Positions 51,874 through 61,107 of a stretch of 64,000 nt of DNA are shown piece after piece. This stretch comes from Bacillota bacterium (lineage in GTDB: Bacteria; Bacillota; UBA4882; UBA8346), in assembly GCA_023415835.1 (NCBI GenBank), contig JAEZJK010000075.1:20037-84036 (forward strand), given 5' to 3'. The stretch's first letter is position 1; each line of letters begins with the position of its first letter. The translations under genes and the position numbers were made by a program. Below the pieces are notes generated by a model that had not been told where the DNA came from, searched no databases, and saw only the letters and a program-made list of their open reading frames with translations.

Positions 51874-53208
51874 ATGACATTGACCAATCAATTGATGGAG
51901 CAAGTAATTAAACGCAATCCCAATGAACCCGAGTTTCACCAAGCGGTAAAAGAAGTTCTGGAATCATTGGAACCGGTAATGGAACGTCATCCCGAGTATG
52001 TCAAAGCCGGTATCCTGGAACGGATCGTTGAGCCGGAAAGGCAAATTATCTTTCGTGTCCCCTGGGTGGACGATCAAGGGAAAGTCCAAGTCAATCGGGG
52101 TTTTAGGGTCCAATTTAACAGCGCGATCGGGCCATATAAAGGCGGCCTTCGGCTTCATCCTTCGGTTTATCTCGGAATCATCAAGTTTTTAGGTTTTGAA
52201 CAAATTTTTAAAAACTCGCTAACCGGCCTTCCAATTGGCGGCGGTAAAGGCGGAAGCGATTTTGACCCTAAAGGCAAATCCGATGGCGAAGTAATGCGTT
52301 TTTGCCAAAGTTTCATTACCGAATTGTACCGCCATATCGGCGCTGATATTGATGTGCCGGCGGGAGATATTGGGGTTGGCGGCCGTGAAATTGGCTTTAT
52401 GTACGGCCAATATAAGAGAATTACCGGACTTTATGAAGGCGTCCTGACCGGGAAAGGCTTAAATTGGGGTGGAAGCTTGGGACGGACCCAAGCCACCGGC
52501 TACGGCCTCTGTTATTTGGTTGACGAGATGATCAAAGCCAAAGGCAAGTCTTTTAATGGCGCGACCGTTGTCAGTTCCGGTTCGGGTAATGTTTCGATTT
52601 ACGCCACCGAGAAAGTGTACCAATTAGGCGGCAAAGTGGTAGCAGTGAGCGACTCGAACGGATACATTTACGATCCGGACGGGATTAAACTTGATACCGT
52701 TAAAAAGATTAAAGAGGTTGAACGGAAACGAATCAGCGAATATGTTAAGTATCATCCGAACGCCAAATATACCGAAGGCTGTAGCGGTATCTGGACGGTA
52801 AAATGCGATATCGCCCTCCCGAATGCAACCCAGAACGAGATTGACAAGACAGCTGCGGAGACTTTGGTGAAGAATGGTTGCTGGGCGGTTGGCGAAGGCG
52901 CGAACATGCCTTCCACTCCGGAAGCGGTCGAAGTCTTCCATAAAAATAAAGTGCTTTTTGCACCGGCCAAAGCCGCCAATGCCGGCGGGGTAGCTACCTC
53001 GGCCTTGGAAATGAGCCAAAATAGCATGAGGCTTTCCTGGACCTTTGAGGAAGTCGACGCTAAATTAAAAGATATTATGGTCAATATTTATAAGAATGCC
53101 AGCAAGGCAGCGAAAGAATACGGGCATGAGGATAATTTGGTGGTTGGCGCTAATATCGCCGGGTTCAAGAAAGTGGCTGACTCAATGTTGGCGCAGGGGA
53201 TTGTGTGA
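51874..53208 (+). CDS. gdhA: Glutamate dehydrogenase (hexameric, probably NADP-type)
   Basis: Interconverts 2-oxoglutarate plus ammonium and glutamate. 444 residues, standard for the small hexameric class. Substrate-domain motifs GPYKGGLRLHPSV and LPIGGGKGGSDFDPKGKS (catalytic Lys in GGGKGG), and Rossmann motif SGSGNVSIYATEK. Sequence class (YKGGLRLHPSV, ATGYG) is that of NADP-linked biosynthetic enzymes, but coenzyme choice is inferred. Own promoter and a strong bidirectional terminator make it monocistronic. It complements amt-glnB in ammonium assimilation. Confidence 0.95.
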   Translation: MTLTNQLMEQVIKRNPNEPEFHQAVKEVLESLEPVMERHPEYVKAGILERIVEPERQIIFRVPWVDDQGKVQVNRGFRVQFNSAIGPYKGGLRLHPSVYLGIIKFLGFEQIFKNSLTGLPIGGGKGGSDFDPKGKSDGEVMRFCQSFITELYRHIGADIDVPAGDIGVGGREIGFMYGQYKRITGLYEGVLTGKGLNWGGSLGRTQATGYGLCYLVDEMIKAKGKSFNGATVVSSGSGNVSIYATEKVYQLGGKVVAVSDSNGYIYDPDGIKLDTVKKIKEVERKRISEYVKYHPNAKYTEGCSGIWTVKCDIALPNATQNEIDKTAAETLVKNGCWAVGEGANMPSTPEAVEVFHKNKVLFAPAKAANAGGVATSALEMSQNSMRLSWTFEEVDAKLKDIMVNIYKNASKAAKEYGHEDNLVVGANIAGFKKVADSMLAQGIV

Positions 53209-53215
53209 GAATCAT

Positions 53216-53258
53216 AGTAAAAAAGAGAGCTTGGTTGAACCAAGCTCTCTTTTTTACT
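53216..53258. terminator. Bidirectional terminator between gdhA and minor pilins
   Basis: Perfect 21-bp inverted repeat with a central G, and A-run/T-run on both ends, so it can stop transcription from both convergent units. Confidence 0.92.
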
Positions 53259-53294
53259 ATGGAATTATATTATTATTACAAAATAATAGATATA

Positions 53295-54659
53295 TTATTT
53301 AATCCAGACAACCGGCTTATCTACCTCTCGGCCGTCATCAGATGCTGTTCCATTACGAAAAACAACTTTAACGTTATCATCCCACACGCGAAGACCGGTA
53401 TATGTATTTTTAAAACTAGTTAGTTTATATTTACTTGCTTGTCCCGTAGAATGATCGTTAAATTTAAGAATTGGTTCGGGATTACCATCTATTAATATCT
53501 TATGTAAAAGGTTACCGTCTGCATCTTTCTCAACAACTATGTTTATAGTGTGAGGATCATCAACGTTAAATGTTTTATTGCTTTTAATTGATTTATAATA
53601 ATTATTCATAAGTGTTTCAAGACCGGTAACAGTATTTTTAACATTACCGAATTTATCTAATATTTGTCCTCCTTTAAGTGGAATTCGAATAGTTTCTCCT
53701 GTATTTACACTTTGAAAAGGGAGGGCGTAATATTTTTCGTTGCCACCACTACTTAGCCCTAATGCATTTTTTTCCAAATAACCTGGAGAATCTGTAATTT
53801 TACTTGTATCATAAAACCCTGTAGGATTATCGGGTGTACTTCCGGGGCTGAAGATTATTTTTTTTACTAAAAGAGAACCACTACCACTACTAGTAGTATC
53901 ATATCTATTGTTATCGTCGGAATAGTCTTTTTTAGCGCCGGGGTCATATTGTACAACATAAGCATTCATCTCGTCGGCGTTACCGATCATACCATAAAAT
54001 ATTCCATATCCGCCACTTTTATTTGGATCAACTGGATCGGCGGATGCTATATAAGAAATATTTAGAGTGTCTTTAGTATTTTTATCAGAAAACATTACTT
54101 GAGAAGGGCCGCTAGTATTGGTGTATGCGATTTTGTTACCATTTTCATCAGTATCGATTTTCCATCGTTCCTCCATCGTTGATGGAGAATTCGGATTGTT
54201 ATTGGTATGTGCAAAAGAACCGGTATTGATATAATCTACTACACCCGTGGGCGTACTTTTAATTGGGCTATTTTTCAAGTAAAAGTTTACATTCGCATTT
54301 GTGCTTACATTACGGTAAGTTCCGATTGCGCGAATTTGGATTATGGTAGGATTATTAGTGTCGTTGGGTTGGTAAGTACAACTAACAACTGTCGGAGAAT
54401 CATTACAAATTAAATCTTGATCAAATAATTTGACTTTATTAATTGGAATAATACCATCATTGAGACTATCTTGGATCTCATTAATTGCCATCTTAGCTGC
54501 GGCTTCAGCTGCATATCGAGCGGTAATCCGGTTTTCATCCTGTGCGGCAAATCGGGGCTCATTTGTGACCATTGTGACTATCCCGGCCGTCATTACAAAG
54601 AATAGAACCATTATAATCAGTACCATTGGGAGTGCGAATCCCCTTTGATTTTCCATCAT
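53295..54659 (-). CDS. PilX-like pilus assembly protein (minor pilin cluster)
   Basis: 454 residues. N-terminal PilX-type segment MMENQRGFALPMVLIIMVLF split after the Gly (prepilin-like GF start, long hydrophobic helix, then RITARYAAEAAAKMAINEI), followed by a large beta-rich, Asn/Asp/Thr-rich C-terminal domain. The C-terminal part (about 140-454) resembles a lectin-like or Laminin-G-like fold by pattern only. Much larger than typical PilX (about 150-200 residues). AAGGAGG supports the start. Third gene of a minus-strand unit with two prepilins; it probably sits at the pilus tip. Confidence 0.75.
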   Translation of the reverse strand: MMENQRGFALPMVLIIMVLFFVMTAGIVTMVTNEPRFAAQDENRITARYAAEAAAKMAINEIQDSLNDGIIPINKVKLFDQDLICNDSPTVVSCTYQPNDTNNPTIIQIRAIGTYRNVSTNANVNFYLKNSPIKSTPTGVVDYINTGSFAHTNNNPNSPSTMEERWKIDTDENGNKIAYTNTSGPSQVMFSDKNTKDTLNISYIASADPVDPNKSGGYGIFYGMIGNADEMNAYVVQYDPGAKKDYSDDNNRYDTTSSGSGSLLVKKIIFSPGSTPDNPTGFYDTSKITDSPGYLEKNALGLSSGGNEKYYALPFQSVNTGETIRIPLKGGQILDKFGNVKNTVTGLETLMNNYYKSIKSNKTFNVDDPHTINIVVEKDADGNLLHKILIDGNPEPILKFNDHSTGQASKYKLTSFKNTYTGLRVWDDNVKVVFRNGTASDDGREVDKPVVWIK

Positions 54660-54691
54660 AAAGAATTACCTCCTTATTTAAAACTTTAATA

Positions 54692-55183
54692 CTAGTTACT
54701 TTCTTTTCGATTAAGTGCTTTTACGGTAGTTGATAAAATTGTCTTATCAGAAAAAGTAACTGTTATGTCAATTGTTTTTTTGTCTGGGTCGGCTACATTA
54801 AATTGGCAAATCAAATTGGTAACAGTTTTTTTCGTAATCGGTTTGGTGATGGTGCCATCGTTAATATATAGCAAATTATCTTCACCTATAAATAATTGAT
54901 GTTCGATAATAGTGGACGAGTCATTAGGATCAAGATATTGATAGGTGAGGCTTTTCTTGTCGTCAGCAGGAGTTGCGGTAATAGCATATTTAACGTCTTC
55001 ACTTATTTGATTCATTGCATGTCTTGATTCCCATATTTCCTCCATTGAGTCTTTAGCAGTTATATGTGATTCAAAAGAAACTTTAGTAAAAATAGCAATG
55101 GCTGTACCTATCAATACGGTGATTACTAACCCTAGCATAATCTCTATCAAGGTAAAGCCACTTTCGAAACCAAGTTTTTTCAT
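54692..55183 (-). CDS. Minor prepilin (PilW/GspJ-like)
   Basis: 163 residues. Leader MKKLGFESG then FTLIEIMLGLVITVLIGTA, a class III prepilin signal with Glu5. A helical stalk and small beta-domain follow. The start has GGAGTG upstream and lies 4 nt after the preceding prepilin gene, so the pair is co-transcribed. Assigned PilW/GspJ-like from order and length; fine classification is uncertain. Confidence 0.82.
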   Translation of the reverse strand: MKKLGFESGFTLIEIMLGLVITVLIGTAIAIFTKVSFESHITAKDSMEEIWESRHAMNQISEDVKYAITATPADDKKSLTYQYLDPNDSSTIIEHQLFIGEDNLLYINDGTITKPITKKTVTNLICQFNVADPDKKTIDITVTFSDKTILSTTVKALNRKESN

Positions 55184-55187
55184 TTTT

Positions 55188-55613
55188 TCACTCCGTCAAA
55201 TATTGCATATAGCAAGTTTCCATACTGATTGATGGTTCTTTCCCATTGTAATCCCATTCAACGATTACTCTTACTGGAATTACACTCAAATCATGAAAAT
55301 CGGGTGTGTTTGTAGTGTCGGGTATTGTGGTAGTAACTTTATATTTGATACCATTAACTTCTTTATCATATTTACTTTTGATAGATTGCCATATATCCGA
55401 GTAACGGTTTTCTCCGCAATTATCAAGGTGTTTCAGTGATTCAAGCCTTTCTCGGGCAAGGTTAACGGCAGCAGTGCGAATTTTAGATTCACTAATTGTT
55501 TTAAAAGACTGTTGATGGACAAGCGCTACTGAACTTACAACCATTCCTAATATTAATAAAGCAATTAATGCTTCAATGATGGTGACCCCGAACTCGGATT
55601 TGTGATTAAACAT
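55188..55613 (-). CDS. Minor prepilin (PilV/GspI-like)
   Basis: 141 residues. Leader MFNHKSEFG then VTIIEALIALLILGMVVSS (prepilin signal with Val at +1 and Glu5). First gene of the minor pilin unit, start with GAGG upstream. Two cysteines in the globular domain. Probably part of the pilus-priming complex and processed by PilD, encoded about 14 kb away. Confidence 0.82.
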   Translation of the reverse strand: MFNHKSEFGVTIIEALIALLILGMVVSSVALVHQQSFKTISESKIRTAAVNLARERLESLKHLDNCGENRYSDIWQSIKSKYDKEVNGIKYKVTTTIPDTTNTPDFHDLSVIPVRVIVEWDYNGKEPSISMETCYMQYLTE

Positions 55614-55661
55614 AATTTAAACCTCACGGGAACTGCTATTATTTTACTCAAATTTACTATA

Positions 55662-55690
55662 ATTATATCCCAAATTATAAATATTGGCAA
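55662..55690 (-). promoter_or_regulatory. Promoter of the minor pilin unit
   Basis: On the minus strand TTGCCA (55690-55685), 17-nt spacer, perfect TATAAT (55667-55662), about 50 nt before the first prepilin. Confidence 0.78.
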
Positions 55691-55749
55691 TATTACTTTT
55701 AAATAGCAATCACTCAAATAATCAGACGTGTTAAGGGGATACTACAATT

Positions 55750-56205
55750 ATGGCTTATATAATTTGCTTTTTATTTTTATGGTGTATTTTAGTTTTGATA
55801 GTTCCTTATCGAGATTTTCGGAAATTTTACCCGTCAATGATTTTTACAGGTTTGGTAGGAATTGTTTGTGACCTCTATGGGGTGGCTTCTCGCCAATGGA
55901 CGTACAACGGCCCAACTGTCGGTGGACTCAGCCTGTGGTCCGTATTAGGAATTGCATCGGCAGAAGGCGGGTTATTTATCAGGTTGTTTCCGGAGGCTAA
56001 AAATTACCAAATCAAAATAGCTTACTGGGTTGGCTGGGCGCTGCTAAACACTATTGCCGAGCGCATTTTTGTATGGGCCGGATTGGTTGGATATATTCAA
56101 TGGAACTCTTTCCGGGCGTTTTTGTTTTACCTCTTTTTTTTTGGGGCTGTTTGGCTACAAGAATATTGGTATAATGGTACTGGAAGGCTAAGAAAACATG
56201 AATAA
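55750..56205 (+). CDS. Small polytopic membrane protein (CBO0543-like)
   Basis: 151 residues with about four or five hydrophobic helices and aromatic-rich loops (RQWTYNGPTVGGLSLWS). Resembles the CBO0543 family of unknown function seen in spore-forming Bacillota. No clear ribosome binding site (AAGGGG lies 11-16 nt upstream). Divergent from the minor pilin unit. No reaction can be assigned. Confidence 0.65.
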   Translation: MAYIICFLFLWCILVLIVPYRDFRKFYPSMIFTGLVGIVCDLYGVASRQWTYNGPTVGGLSLWSVLGIASAEGGLFIRLFPEAKNYQIKIAYWVGWALLNTIAERIFVWAGLVGYIQWNSFRAFLFYLFFFGAVWLQEYWYNGTGRLRKHE

Positions 56206-56233
56206 TTGACAATTATCGGTTATGGGCTATAAT

Positions 56234-56289
<56 letters not shown>

Positions 56290-56320
56290 GGCATTTTAAA
56301 CGATATGGTAGGAGACGCTA

Positions 56321-57574
56321 TTGGTTTGTTATCGTCACGCAACCTGGAATGACGTTGAGCAGTTACTGGATTTGATTGAAAAAGGGTTTTCAGTGCATTC
56401 CGACTCGGTGGCTGACCGGAAAAAAGGTAAAGAACACCGGGTCTTATTTTCATATCTATATGCAAAGAAAGATTGGAACCCAGATTGGGTTTACCTTGCT
56501 GAGGAATCGGGGCGTTTGTTGGCGGCGGTGGGCTTTTTCCCGCAACGTTTGTTTTTTGGCGGGGTCGAAATACCGGTGTGGGCGATCTCACCGGTAGTGG
56601 CGAATCCGGATTTTCGAGGCCAAGGTTATGCCGGCACATGTTTGACCCAAGCGTTAGAAGACTTAAAAGGGCAGGGCATACCGGCGGTTTTCCTTTGGGG
56701 GCTGCCAAAATATTATCCGCGGTTCGGGTTTGTACCTATTTTACCCAGGTACAAAACAAAATTGTCCCCCGGAAAGATGACGGGGAAAGTTGAGGCTAAA
56801 GGCCGTTTTAGGGAGGTTGAGCCCGAAGATTTACCTCAGCTTGCTTTGATTTATAATTCCGGTAATGAGAGCTATTGGCTCCAACCGAAACGGAACCTGG
56901 AATGGTGGCAAAAGCGGTATCAAGAAATTGAAATTAAAAGCGCTATTTTGAAAGAGGTTCCGTTCCCGAAAAAGGAAAACTTTCTGGTTTGGGAGAATAA
57001 TAGAGGTGAAGTAAAAGGTTATTTGAATTATTTAGAAGAACCGGGCCAAAAAACAGTAATTAACGAGTCCGCTGCGGTGGAAACAGATGCTGCAACCGAG
57101 ATGGTTGTATCATTTGCAACGGAACTTCCTCCTGAAAAAACCCTCTATATTAGAGGGACGCCAGATCATAGCCTTAATGTCGCTGCTTATCGATTGGGCG
57201 GCACCCATATCAATCCCGCGCCGCTAGCTGGGATGGTAAAGATCATTGACTGGCCGGGATTTATCGGTTTTTTACTCCCGATCCTTAATGAGAGGATCCG
57301 CTCCCTAGCAGTTTTGAAAGATGGGGGAGATTTGGAGCTAGATTTTTTATCGGAACGACTGGGTTGGATCTGGCATGTTTCCAAGGGTTGGGAAATAAAA
57401 TTTCCTTCGGAAGCCGCTTTAAACCCAGAGCAAGAAAGATTATTAACCAAATTAGTTTTCGGCTTCTATGATTCCATTGATTTAAGTCCGCTCCATACCC
57501 GGAGCCTAACCACGGTTCGGCGCCTATTCCCAAGGAAATATCCTTTTATATGGGATAATAATTACTTATATTAA
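56321..57574 (+). CDS. GNAT family N-acetyltransferase, Eis-like
   Basis: 417 residues from TTG 56321 (TAGGAGA upstream). N-terminal GNAT domain with acetyl-CoA motif ANPDFRGQGYAGTCL (about residue 97-111) and the Eis-type GLPKYYPRFGFVP. A second GNAT-like part (about 150-290) and a C-terminal SCP2-like domain follow, the order of Eis/RRM-type acetyltransferases. Such enzymes acetylate amines, including aminoglycosides in some bacteria; the substrate here is unknown. Confidence 0.82.
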   Translation: MVCYRHATWNDVEQLLDLIEKGFSVHSDSVADRKKGKEHRVLFSYLYAKKDWNPDWVYLAEESGRLLAAVGFFPQRLFFGGVEIPVWAISPVVANPDFRGQGYAGTCLTQALEDLKGQGIPAVFLWGLPKYYPRFGFVPILPRYKTKLSPGKMTGKVEAKGRFREVEPEDLPQLALIYNSGNESYWLQPKRNLEWWQKRYQEIEIKSAILKEVPFPKKENFLVWENNRGEVKGYLNYLEEPGQKTVINESAAVETDAATEMVVSFATELPPEKTLYIRGTPDHSLNVAAYRLGGTHINPAPLAGMVKIIDWPGFIGFLLPILNERIRSLAVLKDGGDLELDFLSERLGWIWHVSKGWEIKFPSEAALNPEQERLLTKLVFGFYDSIDLSPLHTRSLTTVRRLFPRKYPFIWDNNYLY

Positions 57575-57686
57575 ACACTGATATTTTTAATCAGGAGCTA
57601 GTACCAATTTAAAACTAACCATTCAGGCTCCTGGATTTCGGATTGATTTTTTAAATCCTCTGATTAGAGGATAAGGAGTTGGTCTT

Positions 57687-58865
57687 GTGGCCGGGCAACT
57701 TGCATTAACCAAAGCGGCGTTATTGACTCCGTTTGTAATGTTTGATGAAGCAACCGTACTAGTGAAAGACGGGAAAATCCTCGCCGCAGGATCGGCGGAA
57801 AGTGTGACTATTCCCCAAGGTTTCCGGGAAGTCCCTTTGGATGGATTGATGATTGCCCCCGGGTTCATCGACCAACATGTGCATGGGGGCGGTGGAGCCG
57901 CTGTCATGGAAGGGACTGCCGCAAAATTGATCGAGGTAGCCAGATTTCATGTAACTCACGGGACCACCACCTTTTTGGCAAGCGTCATCTCTTCAACCCC
58001 TGAACGCCTGGAAGCCGTGGCCAAAGCTTATGCCGGTATGAGTCAAAAGGCGTATAAGGGCGCCCGTTGCCTTGGATTACACTTGGAGGGTCCATTTCTA
58101 TCTCCTAAATATAACGGGATTCATTCCGGGGGTGCTTTAAGGGAACCGGATTTGGAAGAGGTACTGACTTTGCACCGGTTGTCCGACTTCGGTATCAAAA
58201 TGGTAACCCTTGCGCCGGAACTGCCGGGAGCGCTTGAATTGGCGGCTTCACTCGCCGACAAAGGAATTTTATGCGCCATCGGGCATAGCGACGCTGATTT
58301 TGAAACAACCATCACGGCAATTACCAATGGGTTCAGCAGTATCACCCATTGTTTCAATCAGTTGCGCCCCTTCCATCATCGGGAACCCGGAGTGTTAGGG
58401 GCCGCCCTGCTTCGGCCGGAACTGACGGTGGAATTAATCGCCGATGGGATCCATCTGCACCCTGCGGCTTTAGAATTGGTTTTAAAAGCTAAAGGCCCGG
58501 AGAAGATTATCCTAGTATCGGACGCCATGCCTCCAACTGGAATGCCTAATGGAAAATACCATAGTTCCGAGGGAGAGTTAACGCTTCATAAGGGTAGCCT
58601 CACCAACCCGGACGGTAAACTGGCGGGAAGCGCCGTAACTTTGGAAAAGGCCGTCAAAAACTTTATTGATTTTACCGGTTGCGAAGTGACTGACGCAATA
58701 CGAATGGCAACTTATAACCCTGCCAGGTACCTTGGGATCAACAAACGAAAAGGGAGCCTATATCCGGGAAAAGATGCGGATTTGATAGCCTTAACTCCTG
58801 ACCTGGACGTAGTGATGACCATGGTTGAGGGGGAAGTAATTAGCGGATTAATCTCCTTAGATTGA
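57687..58865 (+). CDS. nagA: N-acetylglucosamine-6-phosphate deacetylase
   Basis: Hydrolyses GlcNAc-6-phosphate to GlcN-6-phosphate and acetate in amino sugar recycling. 392 residues from GTG 57687 (AAGGAG upstream). Metal and catalytic motifs: FIDQHVHGGGG, HLEGPFLSPKYNGIH, IGHSDADFETT, THCFNQLRPFHHREPG and catalytic Asp in VSDAMPPTG. First gene of a tight unit running to metH (9-nt gap to the next gene). Fits peptidoglycan turnover together with the M23 peptidase. Confidence 0.93.
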   Translation: MAGQLALTKAALLTPFVMFDEATVLVKDGKILAAGSAESVTIPQGFREVPLDGLMIAPGFIDQHVHGGGGAAVMEGTAAKLIEVARFHVTHGTTTFLASVISSTPERLEAVAKAYAGMSQKAYKGARCLGLHLEGPFLSPKYNGIHSGGALREPDLEEVLTLHRLSDFGIKMVTLAPELPGALELAASLADKGILCAIGHSDADFETTITAITNGFSSITHCFNQLRPFHHREPGVLGAALLRPELTVELIADGIHLHPAALELVLKAKGPEKIILVSDAMPPTGMPNGKYHSSEGELTLHKGSLTNPDGKLAGSAVTLEKAVKNFIDFTGCEVTDAIRMATYNPARYLGINKRKGSLYPGKDADLIALTPDLDVVMTMVEGEVISGLISLD

Positions 58866-58874
58866 AGAGGTATC

Positions 58875-59462
58875 ATGAAAGTTCTTGCTGTTTCCGACGT
58901 TGAAGAAGCAATTCTCTATGAAGAAACCAAACAAACTAAGATCGGTAAGGTTGATTTAGTAATATCATGCGGCGACCTTAAATTAAGTTATTTATCATAC
59001 TTAACCACAGTATACCAAGCTCCCCTCTTTTTTGTGAGAGGAAACCATGATGCCCTTATTACTCCTGGCTCTCAATTCGGGGAGAACCTGCACAACCGTT
59101 TTGTTAAATATGGGGGGATTAAGTTTTTAGGGTTTGAAGGTTCGCCGGTGTATAACCACAAAGGGGTTCAATACACTGAGTTTTCAATCGGGTTTCAGGT
59201 TAAAATGGCAATCTTAAAATCCTTGGTATTTGGCGCCCCCGATTGTGTGATAACTCACGCGCCGCCTAAAGGGATTCATGACCAACCGGATTATGCCCAT
59301 CGTGGCACAGCGGCTTATACTAGTTTAATTGACCTGATAAAACCTAAGTATTTTCTTCATGGGCATACCCATTTGGATTATAATCGGAATGCGCCTAGAA
59401 TTACTCAAGTAGGTTCAACCACAGTTATCAATGTTTATGGTTATTATATATTTGAGCTATAG
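58875..59462 (+). CDS. Calcineurin-like metallophosphoesterase with altered metal motif
   Basis: 195 residues. Dinuclear phosphoesterase fold: GDLK (Asp34), GNHD (Asn57, His58), ITHAPP (His128) and LHGHTH (His162, His164, His166). The first motif, normally DxH, reads DVE (Asp8, Glu10), so one metal ligand is altered. Length and motif order suit a small nucleotide or phosphodiester hydrolase; the substrate is unknown. Sits between nagA and the ParB/ferredoxin gene with short spacers. Confidence 0.83.
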   Translation: MKVLAVSDVEEAILYEETKQTKIGKVDLVISCGDLKLSYLSYLTTVYQAPLFFVRGNHDALITPGSQFGENLHNRFVKYGGIKFLGFEGSPVYNHKGVQYTEFSIGFQVKMAILKSLVFGAPDCVITHAPPKGIHDQPDYAHRGTAAYTSLIDLIKPKYFLHGHTHLDYNRNAPRITQVGSTTVINVYGYYIFEL

Positions 59463-59479
59463 AGTGGTGATGAATAGCT

Positions 59480-60427
59480 ATGTTCAAAACAACAAAATTT
59501 CCCTTGTTTAATAGTAAAAATGAAAACCGTTTTGATAAAATCTATAAGCAAGAACGGTTGACCGAAATTAAGTATTTAGGTTTGCAAACTATTGAGGTGA
59601 ACCGAATTATCGGCAGTGTCAACCGTTGGCAAGATTTTGACAAACATTTTCGCTCCCAAAAAGCTGACCCCAAAAAACTTCAATCTGTTTTAAATGCTAT
59701 TGAAAGCGGCCTGTCCCTTCCTCCAATTCAAGTATATAAAATTATGAACCACTATTATATTATTGATGGAAACCATCGGGTGGTTGCCGCTAAAATGAAT
59801 AAACAAATCGATATTGAAGCTGAGGTCTATGAATTAATCCCTCCGGCTGATTCGATCGAGCATTTATTATGGCGTGAAAAGTCTAAATTCGAGTGGAAGG
59901 CCGGTATCAGATTGAACTTTACCGAGCTTGGGGCTTATAACCGCCTTTTAACATATCTCCGTTTGTATACCAGGCAATTAAATCAAAAACAAAATTTAGG
60001 TTATACGCTTAAAACTGCTGCTCAAAAATGGTATGTTGGAGTATATCAACCGGCTCTCAAGAAGGTCAAGGCGGAACACCTCCTTGATTGTTTTCCGACC
60101 CATACTGAGGATGATTTGATTCTGTATGTCACCCATCATAAATTGACCAAGGCCAGGCTCCAAGGGCGAAAAGTAGATTTAGCGGAAGCAGTAAATGATT
60201 TTATGGGTGATTCGGATCTAAACGAGTTTAAAATTAAAAATCTATTCAAGGGATTTGTATTTAAAAAGAGATGCCGTACCCAATGCGGAAAATGCGTCAA
60301 TAGTTGCCCGGAAGGGTTAATCTGCACCGAAAATGGGCGGCTAATGATTAAGGAAGATTGCCAAGGATGCGGGCTGTGCCACGAAGCTTGTCCGGAAGGT
60401 AATCCAATAGCCTACGATGAAGTTTAG
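59480..60427 (+). CDS. ParB/sulfiredoxin-fold domain fused to a 2[4Fe-4S] ferredoxin
   Basis: 315 residues. A ParB/Srx-like domain occupies about 36-120 and contains the nucleotide-binding type motif IDGNHRVVAAK (95-105). A helical middle region (about 125-255) shows no recognised domain. The C-terminus carries two cluster motifs: Cys265, 269, 272, 276 (CX3CX2CX3C, one residue longer than usual) and Cys294, 297, 300, 304 (classical). Lies 17 nt after the phosphoesterase and 23 nt before the MetH activation protein, in one unit with metH. It may supply electrons for cobalamin reactivation; this is inference from context. Confidence 0.8.
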   Translation: MFKTTKFPLFNSKNENRFDKIYKQERLTEIKYLGLQTIEVNRIIGSVNRWQDFDKHFRSQKADPKKLQSVLNAIESGLSLPPIQVYKIMNHYYIIDGNHRVVAAKMNKQIDIEAEVYELIPPADSIEHLLWREKSKFEWKAGIRLNFTELGAYNRLLTYLRLYTRQLNQKQNLGYTLKTAAQKWYVGVYQPALKKVKAEHLLDCFPTHTEDDLILYVTHHKLTKARLQGRKVDLAEAVNDFMGDSDLNEFKIKNLFKGFVFKKRCRTQCGKCVNSCPEGLICTENGRLMIKEDCQGCGLCHEACPEGNPIAYDEV

Positions 60428-60450
60428 GGAGAAGGATCGATAGGGAAACC

Positions 60451-61107
60451 ATGGAATCATATTCGAAAATCGTCAATTTTGAAAGTATCCCGGCAAACCC
60501 CAACCCCAACTTTGTTTTAGCCCGGCTTGGATTCAGAAAAAACCTTACCCAAATCGATTCAAATGTTCAAAAAAAAATGGATCAAGGGTTCAAAGACGGG
60601 ATTTTATACTGCCGTTCCAAAGGGGCGGCAGGCCGTTTTCTAATTACGACCCGCCAGGAAAACTCGGTTATCATCGAAACCGGGCTTTCTTTTCAAAGTA
60701 AATCTTTGACCCGGTTTCTGGCCAATTGCGACGAAATGCTCCTACTCGCCGCTACAGTTGGAAAAGAGATTGTCGAACGCATTTTTTTTGAGATTGATCA
60801 GGGTGACGCTGCTTACGGCGCTATTTTGGATGCGGTGGCTTCTGAAACGGCAGATGCTGGGTTAGATTGGATCATGGATTTTATTAATAAAATACTAATC
60901 CGTGAAGGAAAAAAAATAACTAAACATCGATATAGCCCTGGTTATGGGGACTTGGATCTTTCGTATCAAAAAGCAATCTTCGACTTGCTTGATTTGGGTA
61001 AATTAGAATTAGGGCTAACTGAAAAGCAGATGTTGATCCCGGAAAAATCGGTGATCGCTATTGCTGGAATTGAAAGGATTGAGGCAGATGAATCGGACGA
61101 CATTTAA
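60451..61107 (+). CDS. Stand-alone MetH activation domain protein
   Basis: 218 residues. Corresponds to the C-terminal AdoMet-binding activation domain of cobalamin-dependent methionine synthase, as a separate protein. The AdoMet-site motif appears as HRYSPGYGDLDLSYQ (Arg160, SPGYGD 162-167), followed by LIPEKSVIAIAGI. It should help remethylate oxidised cob(II)alamin using AdoMet and an electron donor. It overlaps the metH start by 20 nt, and the metH in this operon lacks this domain, so the two complement each other. Confidence 0.9.
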   Translation: MESYSKIVNFESIPANPNPNFVLARLGFRKNLTQIDSNVQKKMDQGFKDGILYCRSKGAAGRFLITTRQENSVIIETGLSFQSKSLTRFLANCDEMLLLAATVGKEIVERIFFEIDQGDAAYGAILDAVASETADAGLDWIMDFINKILIREGKKITKHRYSPGYGDLDLSYQKAIFDLLDLGKLELGLTEKQMLIPEKSVIAIAGIERIEADESDDI

